A DNA stretch of 64,000 nt from Desulfobulbaceae bacterium UBA2273 (GTDB taxonomy: Bacteria > Desulfobacterota > Desulfobulbia > Desulfobulbales > Desulfurivibrionaceae). The notes beneath the pieces are model-generated. The model was not told where the DNA came from and did no database searches. It saw only the letters and a list, made by a program, of their open reading frames with translations. Below are positions 55,723 to 63,058 of this stretch, one piece after another. Position 1 is the stretch's first letter; each line of letters begins with the position of its first letter. A program made the translations under genes and the position numbers. The DNA is taken from assembly GCA_002347095.1 (NCBI GenBank), contig DDWZ01000002.1, forward strand, positions 1 through 64,000, written 5' to 3'.

Positions 55723-56130
55723 ATGAAGAATCTTACAGCACTTGTCGCCCTCACCGTCGGCCTTTTGTTCACGACCTATGCCGATTGCGAGGCGCGAGGG
55801 ATTCAGAAAATGAGTTGCGACGCCATCACCGACGATCTTCGCATCTATACCCCTGACAGATTTGTGCACAACTATTGTCGCTCCAGTATGGGCGGCAATT
55901 ACGATGTCGGCAAATTCTTCCCCGAGAGGGGCGATTGGTTTTGCTACCGGAACAGCAACCCGAACCAGCCCTTATCGCATCCGGACCTGATGAACGCTTG
56001 CCGCTACACGCTGCTCAACGACAAGAGCGTGCGAGTGAAAGGCGTCTGCTTCATGTACAACAACCAGACCCCTCCCCAAGACCGCTATCGCTATCCGAAA
56101 TGCCTCGTACAAGGCCAACAAATGAGGTGA
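55723..56130 (+). CDS. secreted cysteine-containing protein, unknown
   Basis: A 135-residue protein with a signal peptide (about 1-21) and seven cysteines after it, pairing likely as disulfides. Segments such as DRFVHNYCRSS, DWFCYRNSN and GVCFMYNNQ are not from a family I know. A strong AAGGAGG site precedes the ATG. It stands alone after a long intergenic region. Confidence 0.7.
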   Translation: MKNLTALVALTVGLLFTTYADCEARGIQKMSCDAITDDLRIYTPDRFVHNYCRSSMGGNYDVGKFFPERGDWFCYRNSNPNQPLSHPDLMNACRYTLLNDKSVRVKGVCFMYNNQTPPQDRYRYPKCLVQGQQMR

Positions 56131-56280
56131 CCGAACAAGAACAACCAACAAAAAGGGAGCCCGTCGCGCCCCGGTCGGTTTCCTTTTGTGGATGCGGGGG
56201 AGGGTGACTGGTTTTTTTTGATGCAATTCGTTGGTCATCCTGGCCTTGAAAAAAAGCTGGGCGGCTGGTAGGGTGCGGCC

Positions 56281-56481
56281 ATGAAACTTCTTGTCACCGT
56301 GCTTGGGTTGGTCTTTATTCTGGAAGCGATTCCCTATGTCCTTTTTCCCGAGGCCATGCAGCGGTGGCTGGCGCGAATCGGCCAGATGGAGGCCGGGGCC
56401 TTGCGGGCCACGGGACTCTTTGCCCTTGGGCTTGGCCTGCTACTCTGCTATCTCACCCAGCGAACCGGGCTGTTTCCCTGA
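56281..56481 (+). CDS. DUF2065 (YjeT-like) small membrane protein
   Basis: A 66-residue protein with two hydrophobic helices (LLVTVLGLVFILEAIPYVLF and ATGLFALGLGLLLCYL) joined by the conserved FPEAMQRWL segment of DUF2065/YjeT proteins. Role unknown. It lies 54 bases before queA on the same strand. Confidence 0.8.
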   Translation: MKLLVTVLGLVFILEAIPYVLFPEAMQRWLARIGQMEAGALRATGLFALGLGLLLCYLTQRTGLFP

Positions 56482-56535
56482 CCCAGAGTTCGGCTCCTCC
56501 GATTTTTCGCTCCTTCCCCGTACCAGTAAACGCAA

Positions 56536-57657
56536 ATGGAATCCATGACCAGCAACGCTGATTTTTTTCTTGCCTCCTACCACTTCGTCCTGCCCGAGGA
56601 GAATATCGCCCAGCATCCCCTTGGGTGCCGCGATTCCTCGCGGTTGCTGGTGGTGGATTGCCTGACCTCAGAGACCAGGGACCGCCAATTTGCCGACCTC
56701 TGTGACTATTTTGCGCCAGGGGATCTTCTGGTGGTCAACAACACCCGGGTTTTTCCGGCCCGGTTGCTGGGCAGGAAGGAGACCGGCGGCAAGGCGGAGC
56801 TGTTGATCCTGGAATATCCGGTGCCGGAACCACAGGGGGCAGAAGGAGAGAGCGATGGCTGGCAACAGGCCGAGGTGGTGGGGCTGGTGAAAAGCGCCAA
56901 GCGGCCGCAGCCGGGAGGAAAGCTGCTTTTTTCCGAGGATCTGGTCGGCACGGTGCGGGAGCTGCTCCCCGACGGCAAGGTGCGGGTTGCCTTGCATTTT
57001 CGCGGAGATCTGGCCGGGCTTCTCGACGCGCATGGGCAGATGCCTCTGCCGCCCTATATCCGAAGGGAGGAAGGGCAGAGCGAAGAAGACCGGCAGCGCT
57101 ATCAGACGGTGTATGCCGAAAGCCCCGGCGCCGTGGCTGCACCCACCGCGGGGCTCCATTTTACCCCTGAGCTTTTGGCAAGGATTCAGGCGCAAGGGGT
57201 TCGCCTTGCTCAGGTCACCCTGCATGTCGGCTACGGCACCTTTGCCCCGGTGCGGGTCGAGGATATCCGGGAGCATGCGATCCATGCCGAATATCTCATG
57301 GTTTCCGAGGAGACCGCCGCGCTGGTCAACGAAACAAAGGCTTCAGGGGGTAGGATCTGGGCGGTGGGCACTACTTCGGTGCGGGCCCTGGAGTTTGCCG
57401 CCCGGGATACCGGGCGGGTTGCAGCCCGCAGCGGCTTCTGCGACCTCTATATCTATCCGGGCTTTCAGTTCAGGGTGGTGGACAACCTGATCACCAACTT
57501 CCATCTGCCGCAGTCATCCCTGTTATTTCTGGTCAGCGCCTTGGCGGGCAGGGAGAAGATTCTGGCGGCGTACGGAGAGGCGGTGGAAAAAGGCTATAGA
57601 TTTTACAGCTACGGGGACGCCATGGTCTTGATTACCAGGCATCCCCCGCTCAGGTGA
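56536..57657 (+). CDS. queA: S-adenosylmethionine:tRNA ribosyltransferase-isomerase
   Basis: A 373-residue QueA of queuosine synthesis: YHFVLPEENIAQHP near the N-terminus, VVNNTRVFPARLLGRK, VAAPTAGLHFTPELL, VTLHVGYGTFAPVRVEDI and LITNFHLPQSSLLFLVSALAG are family landmarks. It transfers ribose from SAM to preQ1 in tRNA. A second ATG nine bases in (MTSNADF) is an equally possible start. Confidence 0.96.
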   Translation: MESMTSNADFFLASYHFVLPEENIAQHPLGCRDSSRLLVVDCLTSETRDRQFADLCDYFAPGDLLVVNNTRVFPARLLGRKETGGKAELLILEYPVPEPQGAEGESDGWQQAEVVGLVKSAKRPQPGGKLLFSEDLVGTVRELLPDGKVRVALHFRGDLAGLLDAHGQMPLPPYIRREEGQSEEDRQRYQTVYAESPGAVAAPTAGLHFTPELLARIQAQGVRLAQVTLHVGYGTFAPVRVEDIREHAIHAEYLMVSEETAALVNETKASGGRIWAVGTTSVRALEFAARDTGRVAARSGFCDLYIYPGFQFRVVDNLITNFHLPQSSLLFLVSALAGREKILAAYGEAVEKGYRFYSYGDAMVLITRHPPLR

Positions 57658-57663
57658 TTTTCC

Positions 57664-57933
57664 TCAGTCGCACTTGCAGGCGCAGCCTTCCTTGGCCGCA
57701 CAGGACGGGGCTGCGTCGGAGCTTGCCGCCGGGCAGGATGAGGCGGCTTTTCCGGTGCTGCTGTAGCCATCGGAGTACCATCCCCCGCCTTTGAGTTGGA
57801 AGGAGCTCCGGGAGATAAGCTTTTTAAGGGTGCCCGTGCAGGCGGGGCAGGTGGTCAGCGGTTTTTCGGACAGGCTCTGCTGCGCCTCGATTATATCCTG
57901 GCAGGCCTCACACTGGTATTCATAGATAGGCAT
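57664..57933 (-). CDS. FmdB-family zinc-ribbon protein
   Basis: An 89-residue protein starting MPIYEYQCEAC, with CPAC about 20 residues later (two CxxC zinc knuckles) and ISRSSFQLKGGGWY, typical of FmdB-type regulatory proteins. The C-terminal tail is Ser/Ala/Cys-rich and ends CACKCD, adding five more cysteines, possibly extra metal binding. A GGAGGG site supports the ATG at 57933. Confidence 0.92.
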   Translation of the reverse strand: MPIYEYQCEACQDIIEAQQSLSEKPLTTCPACTGTLKKLISRSSFQLKGGGWYSDGYSSTGKAASSCPAASSDAAPSCAAKEGCACKCD

Positions 57934-57974
57934 TTCTGGTCCCTCCGTTTTCAGTCCGGTCCGGTGAAACATTA

Positions 57975-58099
57975 AAAAAAGAGCTGGAAACAATTTTTTT
58001 TGTTGTTTCCAGCGAAACATCTGTAAACTTGCTATACTTTCCGATATGGGCATTCCCCGAAATGCGGTATAATTTAATGCCGCTTGATGGATCTGTCAA
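57975..58099 (-). promoter_or_regulatory. short promoter-to-terminator unit upstream of the fmdB-type gene
   Basis: Minus-strand promoter TTGACA (58099-58094), 17-bp spacer, TAAATT (58076-58071). About 50 bases on, an 11-bp perfect hairpin GCTGGAAACAA/TTGTTTCCAGC (58013-57983) is followed by TCTTTTTTT. It could give a ~90-nt RNA (about 58065-57972) or act as an attenuator of the zinc-ribbon gene, whose ATG is 42 bases further. Confidence 0.55.
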
Positions 58100-58170
58100 T
58101 GTCTAGCGTCGGATTCCCCGGCGGGATTGAGGGAAGGGGTTGTCCCGGAAATACATAAAGAGGAACAGGC

Positions 58171-58494
58171 GTGCAGAGAATATTGATAGCCCAGGCTGGT
58201 CCGGGAATGGTTCTGGCCAAGGAAATCCTTAACCCCGAGGGGATGGTGCTCTGCGGGGCGGGAACGGCTTTGACCCCGGCCCTGATCGAGCGTTTGATCG
58301 GCATGGACATCGTTGACGTGACCGTGGAAGGGCATCCCGTGATCCTGGAGGGAGAAAAAACCCTGCAGGAGGAATTGCACGAAATCGATGTGCGTTTTCA
58401 GCGGGTTGAAGACATCGCCCCGCTCATGTATCTCAAGAAGAGGATTCAGGCAAAGCTGGCAGCCGCTCGGAATACTGAGGCGGCCGCGAAATAA
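58171..58494 (+). CDS. small protein related to N-terminal modules of HD-type signalling proteins
   Basis: A 107-residue protein, GTG start with AGAGGAA upstream. The pattern GMVLAKEILNPEGMVLCGAGTALTPALIERL resembles the small N-terminal modules that precede HD-GYP or HDOD domains. A charged helical C-terminus follows. It lies 81 bases before an HDOD gene on the same strand, so the two may form a split version of that architecture. Confidence 0.65.
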   Translation: MQRILIAQAGPGMVLAKEILNPEGMVLCGAGTALTPALIERLIGMDIVDVTVEGHPVILEGEKTLQEELHEIDVRFQRVEDIAPLMYLKKRIQAKLAAARNTEAAAK

Positions 58495-58575
58495 CCGGCA
58501 TATTCTTTCCCCTGTCGTTACGGCCCCTCATGCCGTGTGCGAGGGGGCAATGGTACACATTCTGAATGGCGGCTT

Positions 58576-59445
58576 ATGATGGATGAGCAAAAACGTGCCC
58601 AGTTCAAAAAGGTGCTGCGGGAGATAAAAAATCTGCCGACCCTGCCCGGTATTGTTGCCAAGCTGGGCAAGATGGCGGAGGATCCGGATACGACCACGGA
58701 GCAGATGGGCAGGGTGATCAGTAAGGATCACATCCTGGCCAGCAAGCTGCTCAAGCTGGTGAACTCGGCGTTTTACGGCTTTCCGCAGCGGATCAGTTCC
58801 CTGAACAGCGCCATCATCCTGCTGGGGTTCAATGTTATCAAGAGCTTGATCATCAGCGCCTCCATCTTTGAGGTCATGGAGGCGCAGGATGTTGAGTTGT
58901 GGGAGCATTCCCTGGGCTGCGCCGTGGTCTGCAACGTCTTGGCCCGGCATTTGGGGGTGAAGGATCCGGAAGAGATCAGCACCGCCGGGCTTATCCATGA
59001 CATAGGCAAGGTTGCCATCAAGATGGAGTTGCCCCGGGAATACGAAAAAATTACGGAATTGTCCCAGGAAAAAAAGATTTCGAGACTTGAGGCGGAAAGG
59101 GAGATCCTGGGCCTTGATCATTCCGAGGTGGGAAGTTGGCTTGCCAAAAGCTGGAATCTGCCCAACAAACTGGTCGAGCCCATCGCCTGCCATCACGATC
59201 CTCATCTTGCCAAGGAGGAACAACAGGCCAGCGCCATTGTCCATTTCGCCAATATCATGATCCGGGGGCTTGGCTACGGCCATGCCGGGGATATCTGGGT
59301 GCCGCCGCTGAACAACAAGGCCTGGAAACTGCTCGCTCTTGCCCCGGCGGATATTGACCCGCTGCTGCGGGAGGTGGAGGAAAAGCTCTGGGACGTCAAG
59401 GGATTCAGCCTCGATATCCAGACCGGCCAGGAAGGTGCGGCATGA
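58576..59445 (+). CDS. HDOD-domain signalling protein
   Basis: A 289-residue protein with an HDOD domain (about 15-215; NLPTLPGIVAKLGKMAEDP, SAFYGFPQRISSLNSAIILLG) that keeps the HD pair in GLIHDIGKVA and further His in ACHHDPH, so a metal-dependent phosphohydrolase fold may be functional. HDOD proteins take part in second-messenger or motility signalling. Two adjacent ATG codons (58576, 58579). A receiver-GGDEF gene follows after 43 bases. Confidence 0.92.
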   Translation: MMDEQKRAQFKKVLREIKNLPTLPGIVAKLGKMAEDPDTTTEQMGRVISKDHILASKLLKLVNSAFYGFPQRISSLNSAIILLGFNVIKSLIISASIFEVMEAQDVELWEHSLGCAVVCNVLARHLGVKDPEEISTAGLIHDIGKVAIKMELPREYEKITELSQEKKISRLEAEREILGLDHSEVGSWLAKSWNLPNKLVEPIACHHDPHLAKEEQQASAIVHFANIMIRGLGYGHAGDIWVPPLNNKAWKLLALAPADIDPLLREVEEKLWDVKGFSLDIQTGQEGAA

Positions 59446-59488
59446 GGATTTTCGCTTTTCTTCGATTCCAGCCCAAGGCGCGGCGAAA

Positions 59489-60418
59489 ATGTCCCGTATC
59501 CTGATTGCCGGCAGCGAATCGCTGATCATGCCGGAATGCCGGCTGCTCCTTGACGCCAAGGGCTACACCATGAAGCATTGCGCCAATCTCCATGATGCCC
59601 TGGCGCAGGTTCTGGAAGATCCGCCGGATCTGCTGGTGACGGAAAAAGGGTTTTCCGGCAAAAACGGCGATGTCGAATTGATCCGGGCCGTGAAGGCTTG
59701 TCTGCAAAAGGCCAATATCCCCATCTTTCTGGTTGTCGACGAGAGCCAGCTTCAGGTGGAATTGGACTGGGACAATTATCCGGTGGATGATATCATCACC
59801 AGGCCTTTTACCCCCGAAGTTCTGCTTACCCGGATCCGCCTTGCCGAATCCCGCATGATCCGGGCCTTTGATAATAATCCCCTCAGCCGGCTTCCCGGCA
59901 ATACCTCGATTATTCGCGCCATTCAGCGGGTGCTCGGGGAATCGGACGGTTACGCGGTCTGCTATGTGGATATCGACAACTTCAAGCCCTATAACGACCG
60001 GTATGGCTTTTCCCGGGGGGATGAGGTGATCCTCATGGTGGCTCGGGTCATGGTCAACGTTGTGGACGAGATTGCCAGGAAAGGCAGTTTTGTCGGGCAT
60101 ATCGGCGGGGATGATTTTGTGTTCATCGTCCGGGAAGAGATGGTGGAAGCGGTCTGCAAGAAGATTCTGCTCAATTTCGATCTGGTGCGGAACATGTTCT
60201 TGAGCGCGGAAGACATTGCCGTCGGCGAGTTTGTCGGCCGCGACCGCCAGGACCGCGAGACCCGTTTCGGGCTTTTGAGCCTTTCCATTGCCGCGGTGAC
60301 CACCGGCGGCGGCAGATACACCCATTACGGCGAGGTTTCTTCTGTTGCTTCGCAGCTCAAGCATTGCGTGAAAAAAATGGATGGCAGCAACTATCTGATT
60401 GACCGGCGGGAGACATAA
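59489..60418 (+). CDS. GGDEF-domain protein with pseudo-receiver
   Basis: A 309-residue protein: N-terminal receiver-like domain (about 3-120) and C-terminal GGDEF domain (about 135-305). The receiver lacks a clear phospho-acceptor (the PDLLVTEK position has Thr-Glu instead of Asp) and has Arg for the conserved Lys in ITRPF. The GGDEF signature reads GGDDF. It may make c-di-GMP weakly or act as a sensor; c-di-GMP output is uncertain. An AAGGCG site precedes the ATG at 59489; a terminator follows. Confidence 0.88.
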   Translation: MSRILIAGSESLIMPECRLLLDAKGYTMKHCANLHDALAQVLEDPPDLLVTEKGFSGKNGDVELIRAVKACLQKANIPIFLVVDESQLQVELDWDNYPVDDIITRPFTPEVLLTRIRLAESRMIRAFDNNPLSRLPGNTSIIRAIQRVLGESDGYAVCYVDIDNFKPYNDRYGFSRGDEVILMVARVMVNVVDEIARKGSFVGHIGGDDFVFIVREEMVEAVCKKILLNFDLVRNMFLSAEDIAVGEFVGRDRQDRETRFGLLSLSIAAVTTGGGRYTHYGEVSSVASQLKHCVKKMDGSNYLIDRRET

Positions 60419-60482
60419 TACCCGGTTTGCTCTATCCGGAAACATGGCGACGGACCGTGGCCTGGAACAGATGAGAGATGCA

Positions 60483-60519
60483 GCACCTGCGCCGAATGTG
60501 GATGCAGGTGCTTTTTTTT
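60483..60519 (+). terminator. Rho-independent terminator after the GGDEF gene
   Basis: Perfect GCACCTGC/GCAGGTGC arms with a 13-nt loop, followed by eight T. Confidence 0.92.
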
Positions 60520-60712
60520 GTCTTGCTTCTTTCCGGATGATGAGGCAAGCCTTCAGGGAAGAAAACTGTTCTGCAATGGTGGATAAATTGACGGGGTTGT
60601 AATTGTGGAGCTTGAGTGTTGACTTAAAAAAACTTGCTTTGCTATTTGTTTTGCGATACGTATTACTCTGTATGAAATTCACTCGTAATGATTAATTGTG
60701 GAGGATATGAAG

Positions 60713-61186
60713 ATGGGGAAATCACTTGTGGAAATGGCGGCGGATCTGGTTCAGTCGCAATGTGCTTCAAAGGCTATGAATACAGAGGAAATAACCCTGG
60801 CCTTGCAATCTACGTTTAATGCGTTGCAGGTGTTGCAGGCAGGTGAAGCAAAACTGCAGGCTGGTATTCCAGATGGATCTGCCGTGGCGCTGAGTGCTCC
60901 AGGTCTGGCCCCTGAAAAATCCATTCAGAAAAATAAAATAGTCTGCCTGGAATGCGGGCAGGAATTCAAGATGCTGTCGCCAAAACATCTGCGCTCCCAT
61001 GGCTTGACCGGCAGGGAGTACCGTGAAAAGTGGGGTTTTCCTCTGCGGCAGCCGCTCTGCGCAAAGGCTCTTTCCGAGCGGCGCAAGAAAGCCGGTAAGG
61101 ACCGGGGGCTGCCGGAGAATTTGCGTAAGGCTATTGCCAAGCGCAAGAAAAACGGCCAGGCCAAGAAGGCGGCCGAGAAAAAATAG
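60713..61186 (+). CDS. MucR/Ros-family zinc-finger transcriptional regulator
   Basis: A 157-residue regulator. The C-terminal half has the prokaryotic C2H2 finger CLECGQEFKMLSPKHLRSH followed by LTGREYREKWGFP, typical of Ros/MucR, then a strongly basic tail ending in Lys/Ala repeats. N-terminal helices may oligomerise. The ATG at 60713 is eight bases after GGAGG; upstream in-frame GTG/ATG codons are too close to that site. It is flanked by terminators, so it is monocistronic. Confidence 0.92.
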   Translation: MGKSLVEMAADLVQSQCASKAMNTEEITLALQSTFNALQVLQAGEAKLQAGIPDGSAVALSAPGLAPEKSIQKNKIVCLECGQEFKMLSPKHLRSHGLTGREYREKWGFPLRQPLCAKALSERRKKAGKDRGLPENLRKAIAKRKKNGQAKKAAEKK

Positions 61187-61217
61187 CCCTCCAGGGGTGT
61201 CCCATCTGGTTCTTTCA

Positions 61218-61257
61218 GGAGGGCCTCTGACCTGCGGGTCGGAGGCCCTCCTTTTTT
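61218..61257 (+). terminator. Rho-independent terminator after the MucR-type gene
   Basis: GGAGGGCCTC/GAGGCCCTCC arms with an inner GACC/GGTC pair, then six T. Confidence 0.93.
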
Positions 61258-61415
61258 GTCATGGCAATCATTTCTCCCTTTGGCCCAGGGGGTTGCCCCA
61301 TGGCTGGGATGGCTGTTGACTTTTTCCCGAATACGCAGCATAGTCCCGGTATTTTGTACATCGGGTCATGGGTGGTGTATAATCCACCTATTCCTTTTTT
61401 TTGTGTGAGACGAGC

Positions 61416-62228
61416 ATGATCGGTATTTTTGATTCGGGCGTGGGCGGGATGACGGTGGCCAAGGCTGTGGAGCAGCTTCTGCCGCAATACCGTATTGCCT
61501 ATTTCGGCGACCTGGCCCGAACCCCCTATGGTTCCAAGAGCCCGGAAACCATTATCGCCTATGCCCGGCAGAATACGGAGTTTCTCCTCGGCCAAGGGGC
61601 GAAGATCATCATTGTCGCCTGCAATACCGCGGCCAGTGTGGCCTCCGAGATTCTCCAGCAGGAGTTTCCCGTGCCCATCTTCGAGGTCATCACCCCGGCG
61701 GTGAGCAAGGCCGCGGCCACGAGCCGTTCCGGCCGCATCGGGGTGATCGGCACCCGGGCCACCATCAAGAGCGGGGTGTATGAAAAAAAGATCCTGGCCG
61801 AACAGCCGGGATACACCGTCTATTCCCAGGCCTGCCCCCTCCTGGTTCCCCTGGTTGAGGAAGGCTGGCTGAACAAAAAGGAAACAAAGATGATCCTCCG
61901 CCGTTATCTTCAGCCGTTGCGGTTGAGGCAGGTGGACACCTTTGTCCTGGGCTGCACCCATTATCCGCTGCTGAAGGATCTGATCCAGCCGCGCATCGGT
62001 AAGCGGGTGGCGATCATCGATTCCTCGGAGGTGGTGGCGGAAAGCGTGGCCCTTTTTCTCAAAAACAATCCGGCCATCGAGCAGCAGATCGACCGCAACG
62101 GGGAAAGCCATTATTATGTTTCCGACGTAACCGACGCGGCCGTCGATATTGCCCGCAAGGTCTTTGGCCGCCCCATTCGCTTGGAAAAAGTTGCCTCTGA
62201 TATCTTCAACAGGAGTCATTTGTCATGA
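61416..62228 (+). CDS. murI: glutamate racemase
   Basis: A 270-residue MurI supplying D-glutamate for peptidoglycan. The DSGVGGMTV motif, catalytic cysteine in VACNTAAS, PYGSKS, and the second catalytic cysteine in LGCTHYPLL are present. The ATG at 61416 follows a GAGACGAG tract. Its stop overlaps the lolA start by ATGA. Confidence 0.96.
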   Translation: MIGIFDSGVGGMTVAKAVEQLLPQYRIAYFGDLARTPYGSKSPETIIAYARQNTEFLLGQGAKIIIVACNTAASVASEILQQEFPVPIFEVITPAVSKAAATSRSGRIGVIGTRATIKSGVYEKKILAEQPGYTVYSQACPLLVPLVEEGWLNKKETKMILRRYLQPLRLRQVDTFVLGCTHYPLLKDLIQPRIGKRVAIIDSSEVVAESVALFLKNNPAIEQQIDRNGESHYYVSDVTDAAVDIARKVFGRPIRLEKVASDIFNRSHLS

Positions 62229-62899
62229 ACCGCATTGCTTTTTGTCTGAAACCCTTGCTCTCCCTGGTGGTTGGCGGTATGTTCCTGGCGTTTTTTCCAG
62301 GGGCCGGACAGTGCGCTGCCCCGACCCCCCTTGAGCTGGCGCAAAAGCTCCAGGCCCGCTATGAAGAGACCAAAACCATGACCGCCGATTTCAAACAGTC
62401 CACCTCGGTGCCCATGAGCACCCGCAAACGGCTGGGCGCGGGCAAGGTGGTGATTTTCAAGCCAGGCCGCATCCGCTGGGATTACCAGACGCCGGACAAG
62501 CAGGTGTTGATCAGCGACGGCAAGAAGGTCTTCATGTATCTTGCCGATTCCGCCCAGATGATCGTGCAGCCGGTTTCGCAATACATCAACTCCGATGTCA
62601 CCTATGCCTTTTTTGTCGGCACCGGCAATATCGTCCGCGATTTCAAGGTGCTGCCGCCGGAAAGGCAGGGGGATGCGAGCCTGAAGGCGATCAAGCTCGT
62701 GCCCAAGACCGCGCATCCGCAGGTGGATTACCTCCATGTCTGGATCGACGACAATTTTATGGTGCGCCGGCTTGAGATTGTCGATCATTTCGGCAGTATA
62801 ACCGATCTGGTTTTTTCCAATATCAGACGGAACGAACCGGTGCCGCCGGAGACTTTTGTCTTCACCCCGCCGCTGGGCACAGAAATCATCGAGCAGTAA
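62225..62899 (+). CDS. lolA: outer-membrane lipoprotein carrier LolA
   Basis: A 224-residue periplasmic chaperone: signal peptide (about 1-33, ending GQCAA), then the LolA fold landmarks ELAQKLQARYEETKTMTADF, GAGKVVIFKPGRIRWDY and QVLISDGKKVFMY. It ferries lipoproteins from the LolCDE complex to the outer membrane, fitting the several lipoproteins here. It is translationally coupled to murI and ends just before a palindromic repeat that doubles as its terminator. Confidence 0.94.
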   Translation: MNRIAFCLKPLLSLVVGGMFLAFFPGAGQCAAPTPLELAQKLQARYEETKTMTADFKQSTSVPMSTRKRLGAGKVVIFKPGRIRWDYQTPDKQVLISDGKKVFMYLADSAQMIVQPVSQYINSDVTYAFFVGTGNIVRDFKVLPPERQGDASLKAIKLVPKTAHPQVDYLHVWIDDNFMVRRLEIVDHFGSITDLVFSNIRRNEPVPPETFVFTPPLGTEIIEQ

Positions 62900-63006
62900 A
62901 AAAACGTTCAGCAGCACCGCATCTGCTTTGTCATCGGCCTGCTTGTGTGCACCAGCACACTTCGTAGGCCTCTTCCGCGCATCTGCACCACTGCTGAACG
63001 TTTTTT
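62898..63006. repeat. palindromic repeat element, copy 2, acting as terminator
   Basis: Inner segment 62906-62999 is the inverted orientation of 53958-54051. Here the flanks are AAAAAAAC and GTTTTTT, extending the terminal inverted repeat into an A/T tract, so the element can serve as a terminator for lolA. Confidence 0.85.
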
Positions 63007-63058
63007 GATCCGGTGGCGCCGAAACTTTTAATGCTTCTAGCGATTATGAGCAGCAAGG

